Below, piece after piece: positions 29,120 through 36,880 of a stretch of 46,037 nt of DNA. The stretch's first letter is position 1. Each line of letters starts with the position of its first letter. The notes beneath the pieces were generated by a model. That model made no database searches. It was not told the origin of the DNA and saw only the letters and a list, made by a program, of their open reading frames with translations. The translations under genes were made by a program, and so were the position numbers. Origin of the DNA: Deltaproteobacteria bacterium (GTDB lineage: Bacteria; Myxococcota_A; Polyangia; Polyangiales; Houyiibacteriaceae); the NCBI GenBank assembly GCA_013151775.1, contig JAADHO010000204.1, positions 8,580 to 54,616 on the forward strand, written 5' to 3'.

Positions 29120-29148
29120 TTGTTTCCGCTGGGCACGTGCGCTAGTCT
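29120..29148 (+). promoter_or_regulatory. Promoter of the FHA gene, leaderless layout
   Basis: TTGTTT (29120-29125), 17-nt spacer, TAGTCT (29143-29148), then only 8 nt to the ATG at 29157 and no Shine-Dalgarno. Transcription would begin at or one to two bases before the start codon. Confidence 0.6.
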
Positions 29149-29156
29149 GCGCCCCG

Positions 29157-29924
29157 ATGACGCCGAAACCGCTCTACCTGCGCATGGGTGGGCACGTCTT
29201 TCCATTGCGAGATGGCGAGATGGCGCTCGGCCGGAGCAGTCAATGCGAGGTGGTGCTGGTGGACGGACGCGCGTCACGACGCCACGCGCTGATCCGCATC
29301 GTGGAGGGCCACGCGACCATCGAAGACCTGCAGAGCCGCAACGGAATCCTGGTCGACGGAGTGCGCGTCAGCGAGCCCACGGCCCTGCTCTTGGGCTCGC
29401 GCATCACCATCGGCTCCACGCATCTGATCGTGGTGGACACGGCCGGGACCGCCGCAGACACGGCCCAAGACGTGGCCCGCATGCGCAGGCGCACGCGTGA
29501 CTCGGCGGCGGCGACGGAGCCCGGTGACATCTTCGGTGGGCTCTTGGACCAATGCGCCAACGACCTCGACGAGGGACGCGTCTCGGACGCGGAATTCTCC
29601 ATCACGAACCTGTTGATGAGCATGCAGGCTGGCGTGGAGGGTGGCGCCAACATCGAGCCGAAGCTCTTCGAGTTGGCCACCGAGTTGGCGAGCCTGTTGG
29701 CCGAGCAGACGGGTCACCACGACTGGCTGGACCGCGCCCTCGAGCTGCACCGCGCCGCGGGACGCGTGCTGGGGCCGAGCGCTCTGCGACGCATCGAGTC
29801 GGGAGACGTGCGCCCGGATCCGAGCGTGCTGGCGCAGTACGTCAAAGAGGTCAGCGCCCGCCCACTGCCCCTCGACGCGCGTGAGCGACTCGAGCGCCTC
29901 GGCCGACTCTCCCAAGGACACTGA
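29157..29924 (+). CDS. FHA-domain protein
   Basis: The ATG at 29157 is selected over the ORF-track start, which lies inside uvrA. The 255-residue protein has an N-terminal FHA domain (about 1-95) with the phosphothreonine-binding residues LGRS, SRRHA and SRNGILVDG all present. An R/T linker follows, then a helical C-terminal domain (about 120-255; FGGLLDQCANDLDEG, LFELATELASLLAEQTG) that I do not recognise. It should bind pThr peptides on a partner. No kinase gene is adjacent, but an ABC-2 exporter and a PP2C-like pseudo-phosphatase follow on the same strand. Confidence 0.9.
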   Translation: MTPKPLYLRMGGHVFPLRDGEMALGRSSQCEVVLVDGRASRRHALIRIVEGHATIEDLQSRNGILVDGVRVSEPTALLLGSRITIGSTHLIVVDTAGTAADTAQDVARMRRRTRDSAAATEPGDIFGGLLDQCANDLDEGRVSDAEFSITNLLMSMQAGVEGGANIEPKLFELATELASLLAEQTGHHDWLDRALELHRAAGRVLGPSALRRIESGDVRPDPSVLAQYVKEVSARPLPLDARERLERLGRLSQGH

Positions 29925-29953
29925 GCCGGCCGGCCCCAGGTCTGACGTACGCG

Positions 29954-29982
29954 TTGCTGCGCGCGAGTGCCTGAAGTAGCCT
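29954..29982 (+). promoter_or_regulatory. Promoter of the ABC-2 operon, leaderless layout
   Basis: TTGCTG (29954-29959), 17-nt spacer, TAGCCT (29977-29982), then 8 nt to the ATG at 29991. The same spacing as the promoter at 29120 and again no Shine-Dalgarno. Confidence 0.6.
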
Positions 29983-29990
29983 GGGCGCCC

Positions 29991-30839
29991 ATGCCTATTC
30001 GAGACCTCGGCTATCGGCCCTATGAGGGAGAGCGGCTGCCGCCAAGCCACAACATGGCGGTGCTGCTGCGCCACGGACTCCGTCGCGCCTGGGGTTCGTG
30101 GCTGGTCAAGATCGCCGCCTTCTTGGGCTGGGTGCCGACCGTGGTGGCCCTGGCCCTGCTGGGGCTGCGCTACGTCATGGAGCAGCGCGGCGCCCAGGTT
30201 GGCGCCCTCGACGCGGGCCAAGCGCTGCACACGCTCACGCTCTTTCAGCTCTGGCCCTTCATCACCATGGTGACCCTGGGCGCCGGCGCGGGTGTGATCT
30301 CCCGAGACCTGACCCACCGTGCGTTCCAGTTCTACTTTTCGAAGCCCGTAACGCCCACCCAATACCTGGTGGGGCGCACCTCGGCCGTGGCCATCTGGTG
30401 CTTCTTCCTGATCTGGCTGCCGAGCCTGATCACCGTGGTGGTGCTCGTGGGCACGGCGCCCGCGGAGCTGCGCCTCGAGCGCCTCGGCCTGATGCTGCCT
30501 GCCACGCTCGACGCCGCGCTGATCGCCGCGGTCTGCGCCACGGCGTCGGTGGGCATCTCCTCCCTCAGTCGAAGTCGCGCCTTCAGCATGAGCGCCTGGC
30601 TGGTGCTGCTCTTCGTGCCCCACGTGCTGGCCCAGATCGTCTTCGCCGTGGGCGACTGGCCGTGGCTGCGCCTGGCCTCCATCCCCGCGCTGCTCTCGAT
30701 CGTGGGCGAGGCGCTCTACCGCATCGAGCCCGACAGCGCTCTGCGCTGGTATCACGCCCTGCCGGTGCTGGCGGGCGTCATGGCGGGCGCCATCACGTTG
30801 GCCATGAATCGACTCCGACACACGCAGGTGATCTCGTGA
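29991..30839 (+). CDS. ABC-2-type transporter permease
   Basis: The ATG at 29991 begins MPIRDLGYRPYEGERLPPS, a start typical of this permease type. The 282 residues carry about six hydrophobic helices (e.g. IAAFLGWVPTVVALALLGL, FQLWPFITMVTLGAGAGVI) and the ABC-2 feature SRDLTHRAFQFYFSKPVTPTQY. It should form the membrane channel with the next ATPase and the second permease (31894). The stop overlaps the ATPase start (GTGA), so it is in one operon. Confidence 0.88.
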   Translation: MPIRDLGYRPYEGERLPPSHNMAVLLRHGLRRAWGSWLVKIAAFLGWVPTVVALALLGLRYVMEQRGAQVGALDAGQALHTLTLFQLWPFITMVTLGAGAGVISRDLTHRAFQFYFSKPVTPTQYLVGRTSAVAIWCFFLIWLPSLITVVVLVGTAPAELRLERLGLMLPATLDAALIAAVCATASVGISSLSRSRAFSMSAWLVLLFVPHVLAQIVFAVGDWPWLRLASIPALLSIVGEALYRIEPDSALRWYHALPVLAGVMAGAITLAMNRLRHTQVIS

Positions 30840-31897
30840 GCCCGGTGCAGAAGCCCGCCGACTCGGACGTGTACGTCCGGGCCGTGCGCCTGACCAAGTG
30901 GTACGGCAAGGTCACCGCCCTGTCGGATCTCTCACTGCATCTCGAGCCGGGGATCTGGGGCCTCTTGGGTCCGAACGGTTCCGGCAAGACCACCTTCCTC
31001 AGCCTGGTGGCGGGACAGCTCAAGCCCAGCCTGGGCGAGGTGCAGGTCGCGGGCGAGCGCCCCTTCGCCAACCCCAACGTGCTGCGCCGCATCGGCCTAT
31101 GTCCCGAGGCCGACGCGCTCTACGACGAGCTGACGGGGCTCGAGCTGGTCAGCGCCCTGGCTGAGCTCTCGGGCTACCCGCGCGCCCAAGCCCGTGAGCG
31201 GGCGGCCCAGGCCCTGGACGAATTCGGTCTGACGAGCGCCATGGAGCGCAAGTCCGGGGGCTACAGCCGCGGCATGCGCCAACGCGTGAAGCTGGCCCAA
31301 GCCATCGTGCACGACCCCGACGTGCTGCTGCTCGACGAACCTCTCACCGGCACGGATCCCACCTCGCGCGCGGTCATCTTGGAGTCCGTGAAGCGCCGCG
31401 CCAGCGAGGGCGCCATCGTGCTCTTCTCGACCCACGTCCTGCCCGAGATCGAGGCGCTGACCGACCGCGTGCTCTTGATCGCCCGCGGGCAATTGGTCGC
31501 CAAAGGTGAGGTGCACGAGATCCGCGAGCTGCTCGAGGAGCACCCGCATCACGTACGCGTGGAGTGCGATCGGCCACGGGAGCTGGCGGCGGCCCTGATG
31601 CAGGTCGCGGGCATCGTCGGCGTGCACTTCCCCGGCGACTCCGCGGCCGTCTTCCAGACCCGAGACCCGGACGCGACCTACGCGGCCGTGTGCCGCGTCG
31701 CCGTCGAGGGCGCCTTCGACGTCCACTCTCTGACCAGCCCGGACGCCTCCCTCGAGGCGCTCTTCCACTACCTGGTCGAGCGCAGCGCCCACATGGCGGG
31801 CACGGGCTCGGACGCAGCGGTCGGCAGCGCGCTGCCATCACCCTTCGCCGGCGCCGCGAAGACCAGCGCGGCGGCTGGAGAAAGCAGCGCCCCATGA
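30836..31897 (+). CDS. ABC transporter ATP-binding protein
   Basis: The GTG at 30836 (VSPVQKPADSD) has AGGTGA 5 nt upstream and overlaps the permease stop; the ORF start at 30098 is a shadow. The 353-residue protein has Walker A GPNGSGKTT, signature YSRGMRQRVKLAQA, Walker B VLLLDEPLTG and switch His in STHV. A ~110-residue C-terminal extension (HHVRVECDRPRELAAALMQ) is of the sort found in ABC-2 export ATPases. It powers the two flanking permeases; the substrate is unknown. Confidence 0.92.
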   Translation: MSPVQKPADSDVYVRAVRLTKWYGKVTALSDLSLHLEPGIWGLLGPNGSGKTTFLSLVAGQLKPSLGEVQVAGERPFANPNVLRRIGLCPEADALYDELTGLELVSALAELSGYPRAQARERAAQALDEFGLTSAMERKSGGYSRGMRQRVKLAQAIVHDPDVLLLDEPLTGTDPTSRAVILESVKRRASEGAIVLFSTHVLPEIEALTDRVLLIARGQLVAKGEVHEIRELLEEHPHHVRVECDRPRELAAALMQVAGIVGVHFPGDSAAVFQTRDPDATYAAVCRVAVEGAFDVHSLTSPDASLEALFHYLVERSAHMAGTGSDAAVGSALPSPFAGAAKTSAAAGESSAP

Positions 31898-32682
31898 CCG
31901 CCCCCGACGTGCCCTCCTTCCCGACCTCCGTGTTGGCTGTCGCGCGGCTCTCCGGCCTGCGGCTGATGCGCGGCAAGAAGCTGCGCCTGGCCGTCGTGGC
32001 CACCCTCTTGGTGCTCTTCGCCGTGGTCGCCTCGCGCTATCTCGGCGACGGCGTGGATCCGGCCGTCGCCACCCGCGAAGGCACGGAGTGGGGCTTCTTT
32101 CGTCTGCTGCTCTTCCTCGTGCCCTTCCTGTTCAACTCCGGTGCCATCGCCGAGGAGGTGGAGGCGCGCACCTTCAGCTTGCTCGCTGCGCGCCCCGTGT
32201 CGCGCCCGGCCATCGTCTTCGGCAAGCTGATGGCAGGAGCCGCCTTCTCCCTGCTGGTGATCGTCCCTGGCCTGTTGCTGCTTCACGTGGCCTGCTTCGC
32301 CACGGAGCCCAGCGCCATGTTCGAGCAATTCCCCGGAACGCTCCGGGTGATCGGCGCCGCCACCCTGCTGACGCTCTTCTACTCCACCGTCTGCGCCTTC
32401 TGGGGCGCGCTGCTGCCGGAGGCCGCCGGGATCGTCTCCGCCCTCTATCTGTCCGTGGTGGAGTTCTGCTTCGCGTGGACGCCCGGCTTCTTCCGCTTCA
32501 TCTCCATGAACTACCTGGCTCAACAGATCGCCGGCTTCCCCAAGCGAGGGTTCTTGCTCGACAGCATCCCCGACCTCTCCGCCCCGATCGCCATCGGGGT
32601 GCTCGTGAGCGCCACCGTGCTCTTCGCGGCCCTCGGCGCGCTGGTGGTCGGACTCAGCGAGTATCGTTTTGCCAGCGCCTGA
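31894..32682 (+). CDS. ABC-2-type transporter permease (second subunit)
   Basis: The ATG overlaps the ATPase stop by 4 nt. The 262 residues contain about six membrane helices and the family segment GAIAEEVEARTFSLLAARPVSR, which is characteristic of ABC-2 permeases of the NatB/Nos type. With the gene at 29991 it forms a heterodimeric channel. It ends 21 nt before the PP2C-like gene. Confidence 0.88.
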   Translation: MTAPDVPSFPTSVLAVARLSGLRLMRGKKLRLAVVATLLVLFAVVASRYLGDGVDPAVATREGTEWGFFRLLLFLVPFLFNSGAIAEEVEARTFSLLAARPVSRPAIVFGKLMAGAAFSLLVIVPGLLLLHVACFATEPSAMFEQFPGTLRVIGAATLLTLFYSTVCAFWGALLPEAAGIVSALYLSVVEFCFAWTPGFFRFISMNYLAQQIAGFPKRGFLLDSIPDLSAPIAIGVLVSATVLFAALGALVVGLSEYRFASA

Positions 32683-32703
32683 ACCCAGGCCGACGGGGGG
32701 CTG

Positions 32704-33342
32704 ATGCGGGCCGTCGCCCACGTGAGCGTGGCCAGAGCCGAGGTGCGCGGCAGACGCCTCGGACGTCACGCGGCGCGCGTCCTGGCCGGCGGCAGCGCCT
32801 GCGCCGTGGCCAGCGCTCGAGGCTGGCCGCGCCTCTTCGCGCCATGCCTCGAGGTGAGCCTAGACGGATTCGCCGCCTGCATCGGCGAGCGCTGCGGATC
32901 GCCCGAAGAGCGCTTGGAAAAGGCGCTCGAAGCCGCTCGCGAGGCCCTGGCGGCCTACCTCGATCGCCTGGTCGAGCGCGTACTGCCCGACGTCGCGCTC
33001 ACGGCCTTCGTGCTCGGCGACGGCGCCCTGCACGCCGCCCGCGTGGGCGGAGGTCGCGTGTACATGCACCGGCGAGGCAAGACCGCCCGGCTCACGCCCC
33101 GCGGCGAACCCGGAGGTGGACTCTTGACCGCTCCCATCGAGCGATCCGACACCAACCTGCGCAGCGGAGACCTGATCCTCGCGGGCTCGTCCTCGGCGTT
33201 CTCCGCCAACGCCGTGGAGGCCGCCGCCGAGGCTGTGGCACGCGACCCGAGTGTGCCGCCGAGCGTGCTGGCCAACATGCTCACCACGCCCGCCGCCGAC
33301 GCCGCCATCGGCGCCGTGGCGCTGGTCGCGCGAGTGCGCTGA
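32704..33342 (+). CDS. PP2C-like protein lacking catalytic residues (predicted pseudo-phosphatase)
   Basis: A G-run and ATG follow the permease by 21 nt. The 212 residues show the central beta-sandwich pattern of PPM phosphatases: ALTAFVLGDGALHAARVGGGRVYMHRRGK aligns with the usual VGDSR strand, and LRSGDLILAGSSSAFSANAVEAA aligns with the usual LLCSDGLTD. Both Asp-containing motifs are altered (VGGGR, GSSS), and no N-terminal GxxDG is present. So metal-dependent phosphatase activity is unlikely and a binding role is inferred. The fold call rests on motif resemblance alone. Confidence 0.6.
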   Translation: MRAVAHVSVARAEVRGRRLGRHAARVLAGGSACAVASARGWPRLFAPCLEVSLDGFAACIGERCGSPEERLEKALEAAREALAAYLDRLVERVLPDVALTAFVLGDGALHAARVGGGRVYMHRRGKTARLTPRGEPGGGLLTAPIERSDTNLRSGDLILAGSSSAFSANAVEAAAEAVARDPSVPPSVLANMLTTPAADAAIGAVALVARVR

Positions 33343-33372
33343 CGCCTCGGCCCAGCCTCACTCGACCCAGCC

Positions 33373-36300
33373 TCAGGGCACAGGCGGCGGTACGGGACCG
33401 CCGACGGGAACACATTGACCACGCCGCCGCCCGCTGGTCACGCAGCGCAGACCGGGCTGCACCATGTCACAGAAGGACTGGCCGCCGAGGAAGTCGCAGC
33501 GCGGCGCGCACACGCGATAGGTCTGCGTCCAGCACACCTGCTCGAGACTCCCCACGCCAACGCAGTCGCTGTTGCGATCGCAGCGACAGGTGAAGATATC
33601 CGTCTGTCCGTCGCCGGTGTTGTCGATGCCGTCACAGCACTCGCCGGCGGCGCCGAAGGGTGAGCAGTCCGGATCCGCGCAGTCCAGCGGCCCGTCGCAG
33701 TCGTTGTCGAGGCCGTCGGTGCACATGGCGACGCCCTTCTCGCGCGCCGTGCACACCATCGCGTCGGGCAGCCCGGCATCGAACGGGCCCGCGTCGGGCG
33801 GCCCGGCGTCCACGAAGCAGGCGGGATCGCCCGCACACTGCGGGTCGGCGCAGTCCGTCAACCCATTGCAGTCGTCGTCCGCGCCGTTCACGCAGCTGGC
33901 CTCCGTCGGCAGGCACACGGGCGCGCAGGCGGGATCGCCCGCGCAGTCTGGATCCGCGCAGTCCACCAGCCCGTCGCAGTCCTCGTCGATGGGCACGTTG
34001 CAGATCTCCCTCGGCAAACACGCGCCGCAGACCGGATCCGACGCGCAGTCGGGATCCGCGCAGTCCGTCAGGCCGTCGCAGTCGTCGTCCGTGGCGTTCC
34101 TGCAGCGCAGCCCCCCGGCCTCGGGCACGCAGGCGCCCGTGCACGCGGGATCGAAGACGCAGGCGAAGTCGTCGCAGTCGGTCCGCCCGTTGCAGTCGTC
34201 GTCCACGCCGTTGCCGCAGAACACCTCGCGCGGCAGGCAGACCATGCAGATGGGGTTGCCCGTGCAGTCCGAGTCGGAGCAGTCGACGCGTCCGTCGCAG
34301 TCGTCGTCCACGCCGTTGCGGCATTGCTCGGCGGTGGGCACACAGCAGGCGGCCGAATCGACGCAGTCCGGATCGGCGCAGTCGGACAGTCCGTCGCAGT
34401 CGTCATCGCGGCCGTTTCCGCACACCTCGGGCGAGCAGACGATGCAGGCGGCGTCCATGGCGCAGTCGGGATCCGCGCAGTCCACGAGTCCGTCGCAGTC
34501 CTCGTCGTTGCCTCCGGTGCAGGCCTCGGGCACGGGCAGGCAGCAGGCGACGTCGGCCGTGCAGTCCGGATCCGCGCAGTCGGTGCGGCCATCGCAGTCG
34601 TCGTCGCGGCCGTCGGCGCAGCGCGTCTCGAAGGGATCGCAGACCGTGCAGGCCGGATCCCCAGCGCAGTCGGGATCGTCGCAATCGGTCAGTCCGTCGC
34701 AGTCCTCGTCGAACGGGATGTTGCACTGCTCCGGGAAACAGACGCTGCACAGAGGCTGGCCCGAGCAGTCTGGGTCCGCGCAGTCGACCAAGCCGTCGCA
34801 GTCGTCGTCGCGGCCGTTGCGGCAGGCCTCGGGCACGCAGCCGGGACCGCAGGTCGGCTCGCTCGCGCAGTCGGGATCCGCGCAATCGGCCAAGCCGTCG
34901 CAGTCGTCGTCGATGGCGTCTGTGCAGATCTCCACAGGTCCACAGAAGCTGCAGATGCGTGTGCCCGCGCAGTCCGGGTCGTCGCAGTCGAGCAGCCCGT
35001 CGCAGTCGTTGTCGATGCCGTCGCGACAGATCTCGGCGGCCACACAGGCGCAATTCGAGGAGCTGGCGCAGTCCGGATCCGCGCAGTCGACCAAGCCGTC
35101 GCAGTCCTCGTCGCGGCCGTTGTTGCAGAGCTCGGGCGTACAGGTGTCGCAGGCCGGATCCATGGCGCAGTCCGTGTCGGAGCAGTCGATGCGATCGTCG
35201 CAGTCGTTGTCGACTCCGTCGCCGCAGATCTCGGGCGTGCAGACGATGCACGCTGGATCCATGGCGCAGTCGGGATCGGAGCAGTCGACGCGGCCGTCGC
35301 AGTCCTCATCCTCTCCGCCCGTGCAGACCTCGGGTGTGCAGACGATGCACGCAGGCACGCTCGCGCAGTCCGGATCCGCGCAGTCCGTCAGTCCGTCGCA
35401 GTCCTCGTCGACCCCGCCGCTGCAGCGCTCCGGGGTCGGTACGCAGATTGGGCACAGAGGCCCGCCCATGCAGTCGGGATCGTTGCAATCGACCAGCCCA
35501 TCGCAGTCCTCGTCCTCCCCGCCCGAGCAGAGCTCCGGGGTGCACACGCTGCAGAAGGGATCGCTGACGCAGTCGCTGTCGGAGCAATCGGTCAGCCCGT
35601 CGCAGTCGTCGTCCGCGCCGTTGCCGCAGACCTCTGGACGCGGCATGCAGCAGCGCGGCTCTGAGCGGCACTCCGAGTCGGCGCAATCGGTCAGCCCGTC
35701 GCAGTCCTCGTCGAGTCCGTCGAAGCAGTTGGTCTCGGCGGGCGCGCACACGCGGCAGGCGGGATCCGCGGCGCAGTCGCTGTCGGCGCAGTCGATGCGC
35801 CCGTCGCAGTCCTCGTCGACCAAGCCCGTACAAAGTTCGCGCGCACCGGGGTTCACCGCGCGGTTGTCGTCGTCGCAGTCGTTGCCGCCGCAGCCGTCGT
35901 CCGTGTAGCCGTCGCGGTCCCGGTCCGGCGCTCGGTGACCGCAAGCGCCCGTGGCCTCGTCACAGCTGTCGACCGTGCAGGACACGCCGTCGGAGCAGTT
36001 CGGGCTCATCCCGGGCAAGCAGCCGCGTCGCGGGTCACAGCTCTCCACACCGTCGCAGTAGAGCCCGTTGTCGCAGAGGGCGTCGCGGGGGGTGCTGATG
36101 CAGCCACCGGCGGCCTCGTTGCAGGCGTCCTCCGTGCAGCCGATGCCGTCATCGCAGCGCGGCAGGGCGCCCGACTGACACACGCTGTCCACGCAGAGTT
36201 CCACGCCGTCGCAAACGAAGCCGTCGTCGCAATCGGCGTCGCCCGTGCAACCGACCACCTCGCAGCCGCCGGGGATCACGCAGATGGTTCCGTCGGGACA

Positions 36301-36627
36301 CAGCGCGGGATCGGGCGCGGACTCGCAGCCACGGCTCGACTCGACACAGCGATCCGCCGTGCAGGAGATGCCGTCGTCACAGTAGATCGGTTCACCGGCG
36401 GTGCAGGTCCCCGCGAGGCACTGCTCCGCGCCGTTGCAGAAGAAGCCGTCGTCACATTCGGAGTCCGCGCGGCAGCCCAAGGGCGCGTCGGGCATGGCCC
36501 GGTCGCGACCGGGGCCTCCGTCGTCGAAGGTGTTGAGGGTGCTGCGCCCGCACGCCAAGGCGAGGGGCAGGAGCAAGAGGGCGGGCCAGAGGCGCGCCGC
36601 GCGCAGAGGTCGAATCATGGAAGACAT
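33373..36627 (-). CDS. Cys-rich tandem-repeat lipoprotein (DxDCDGxxDCxDxDC repeats)
   Basis: An AGGGGGG ribosome-binding site precedes the ATG. A lipoprotein signal ends in LALAC-G. After an N-terminal half of 'CxDGxxC' repeats (DDGFFCNGAEQC, DDGISCTADRC) and a DRDRDGYTDDGCGGNDCDDDN segment, about 21 copies of a ~33-residue unit follow. The core is D(E/D)DCDG(L/R)(T/V)DC(A/S)DPDCA, with a trailing C. The Asp/Asn pattern resembles Ca2+-binding loops and the Cys are regularly paired. The C-terminal ~100 residues are a distinct Cys-rich module. It is probably a rigid, disulphide-stapled surface protein. At DNA level the repeats are near-tandem with a ~100-nt period. Confidence 0.85.
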   Translation of the reverse strand: MSSMIRPLRAARLWPALLLLPLALACGRSTLNTFDDGGPGRDRAMPDAPLGCRADSECDDGFFCNGAEQCLAGTCTAGEPIYCDDGISCTADRCVESSRGCESAPDPALCPDGTICVIPGGCEVVGCTGDADCDDGFVCDGVELCVDSVCQSGALPRCDDGIGCTEDACNEAAGGCISTPRDALCDNGLYCDGVESCDPRRGCLPGMSPNCSDGVSCTVDSCDEATGACGHRAPDRDRDGYTDDGCGGNDCDDDNRAVNPGARELCTGLVDEDCDGRIDCADSDCAADPACRVCAPAETNCFDGLDEDCDGLTDCADSECRSEPRCCMPRPEVCGNGADDDCDGLTDCSDSDCVSDPFCSVCTPELCSGGEDEDCDGLVDCNDPDCMGGPLCPICVPTPERCSGGVDEDCDGLTDCADPDCASVPACIVCTPEVCTGGEDEDCDGRVDCSDPDCAMDPACIVCTPEICGDGVDNDCDDRIDCSDTDCAMDPACDTCTPELCNNGRDEDCDGLVDCADPDCASSSNCACVAAEICRDGIDNDCDGLLDCDDPDCAGTRICSFCGPVEICTDAIDDDCDGLADCADPDCASEPTCGPGCVPEACRNGRDDDCDGLVDCADPDCSGQPLCSVCFPEQCNIPFDEDCDGLTDCDDPDCAGDPACTVCDPFETRCADGRDDDCDGRTDCADPDCTADVACCLPVPEACTGGNDEDCDGLVDCADPDCAMDAACIVCSPEVCGNGRDDDCDGLSDCADPDCVDSAACCVPTAEQCRNGVDDDCDGRVDCSDSDCTGNPICMVCLPREVFCGNGVDDDCNGRTDCDDFACVFDPACTGACVPEAGGLRCRNATDDDCDGLTDCADPDCASDPVCGACLPREICNVPIDEDCDGLVDCADPDCAGDPACAPVCLPTEASCVNGADDDCNGLTDCADPQCAGDPACFVDAGPPDAGPFDAGLPDAMVCTAREKGVAMCTDGLDNDCDGPLDCADPDCSPFGAAGECCDGIDNTGDGQTDIFTCRCDRNSDCVGVGSLEQVCWTQTYRVCAPRCDFLGGQSFCDMVQPGLRCVTSGRRRGQCVPVGGPVPPPVP

Positions 36628-36814
36628 ACCGTTCCCCCCTAGCTCGGGGCCGCACCAATGTAGACCAAAACGAGGCGCGGGGCGAAAACGCCACTAGAAC
36701 ACACTTCACTCGAGGTCCAGCGCCCACCCGAGGCAGACGCGCTGAAAGTCTACACGCCTTGGGAATAGACACCCAGCCCACGTGTTCAGGGGGCGCGACC
36801 AGACCCTGGCTGGC

Positions 36815-36842
36815 TTGACTGCGAGGTCCTCGCAGTTACCAT
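36815..36842 (+). promoter_or_regulatory. sigma70-like promoter of the Gld-like operon
   Basis: TTGACT (36815-36820), a 16-nt spacer and TACCAT (36837-36842), about 38 nt before the ATG at 36881. The spacer is almost completely filled by a palindrome. Confidence 0.55.
36820..36834. promoter_or_regulatory. Palindromic operator candidate in promoter spacer
   Basis: TGCGAGG-T-CCTCGCA is a perfect 15-nt dyad that starts at the last base of the -35 element and ends 2 nt before the -10. A repressor bound here would exclude RNA polymerase. The regulator is unknown, and a dyad this size can arise by chance. Confidence 0.4.
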
Positions 36843-36880
36843 CCGCCGCCCCGCTCCGGGGCCGTGGGAGAAGAGTTCAA

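Noticed and set aside
33840-35860. CRISPR-like appearance of the ~100-nt periodic DNA
   Set aside because: The repeats are coding, degenerate and in frame with no constant repeat and variable spacers of uniform length.
33572-35908. 778-aa plus-strand ORF rich in Ser-Gln
   Set aside because: It is antisense to the Cys-rich repeat lipoprotein; the open frame is a by-product of its regular codon repeat and has no ribosome-binding site.
36782-36880. N-terminal extension of the GldA-type ATPase
   Set aside because: It would contain the promoter and palindrome, and the ABC domain begins right after the ATG at 36881.
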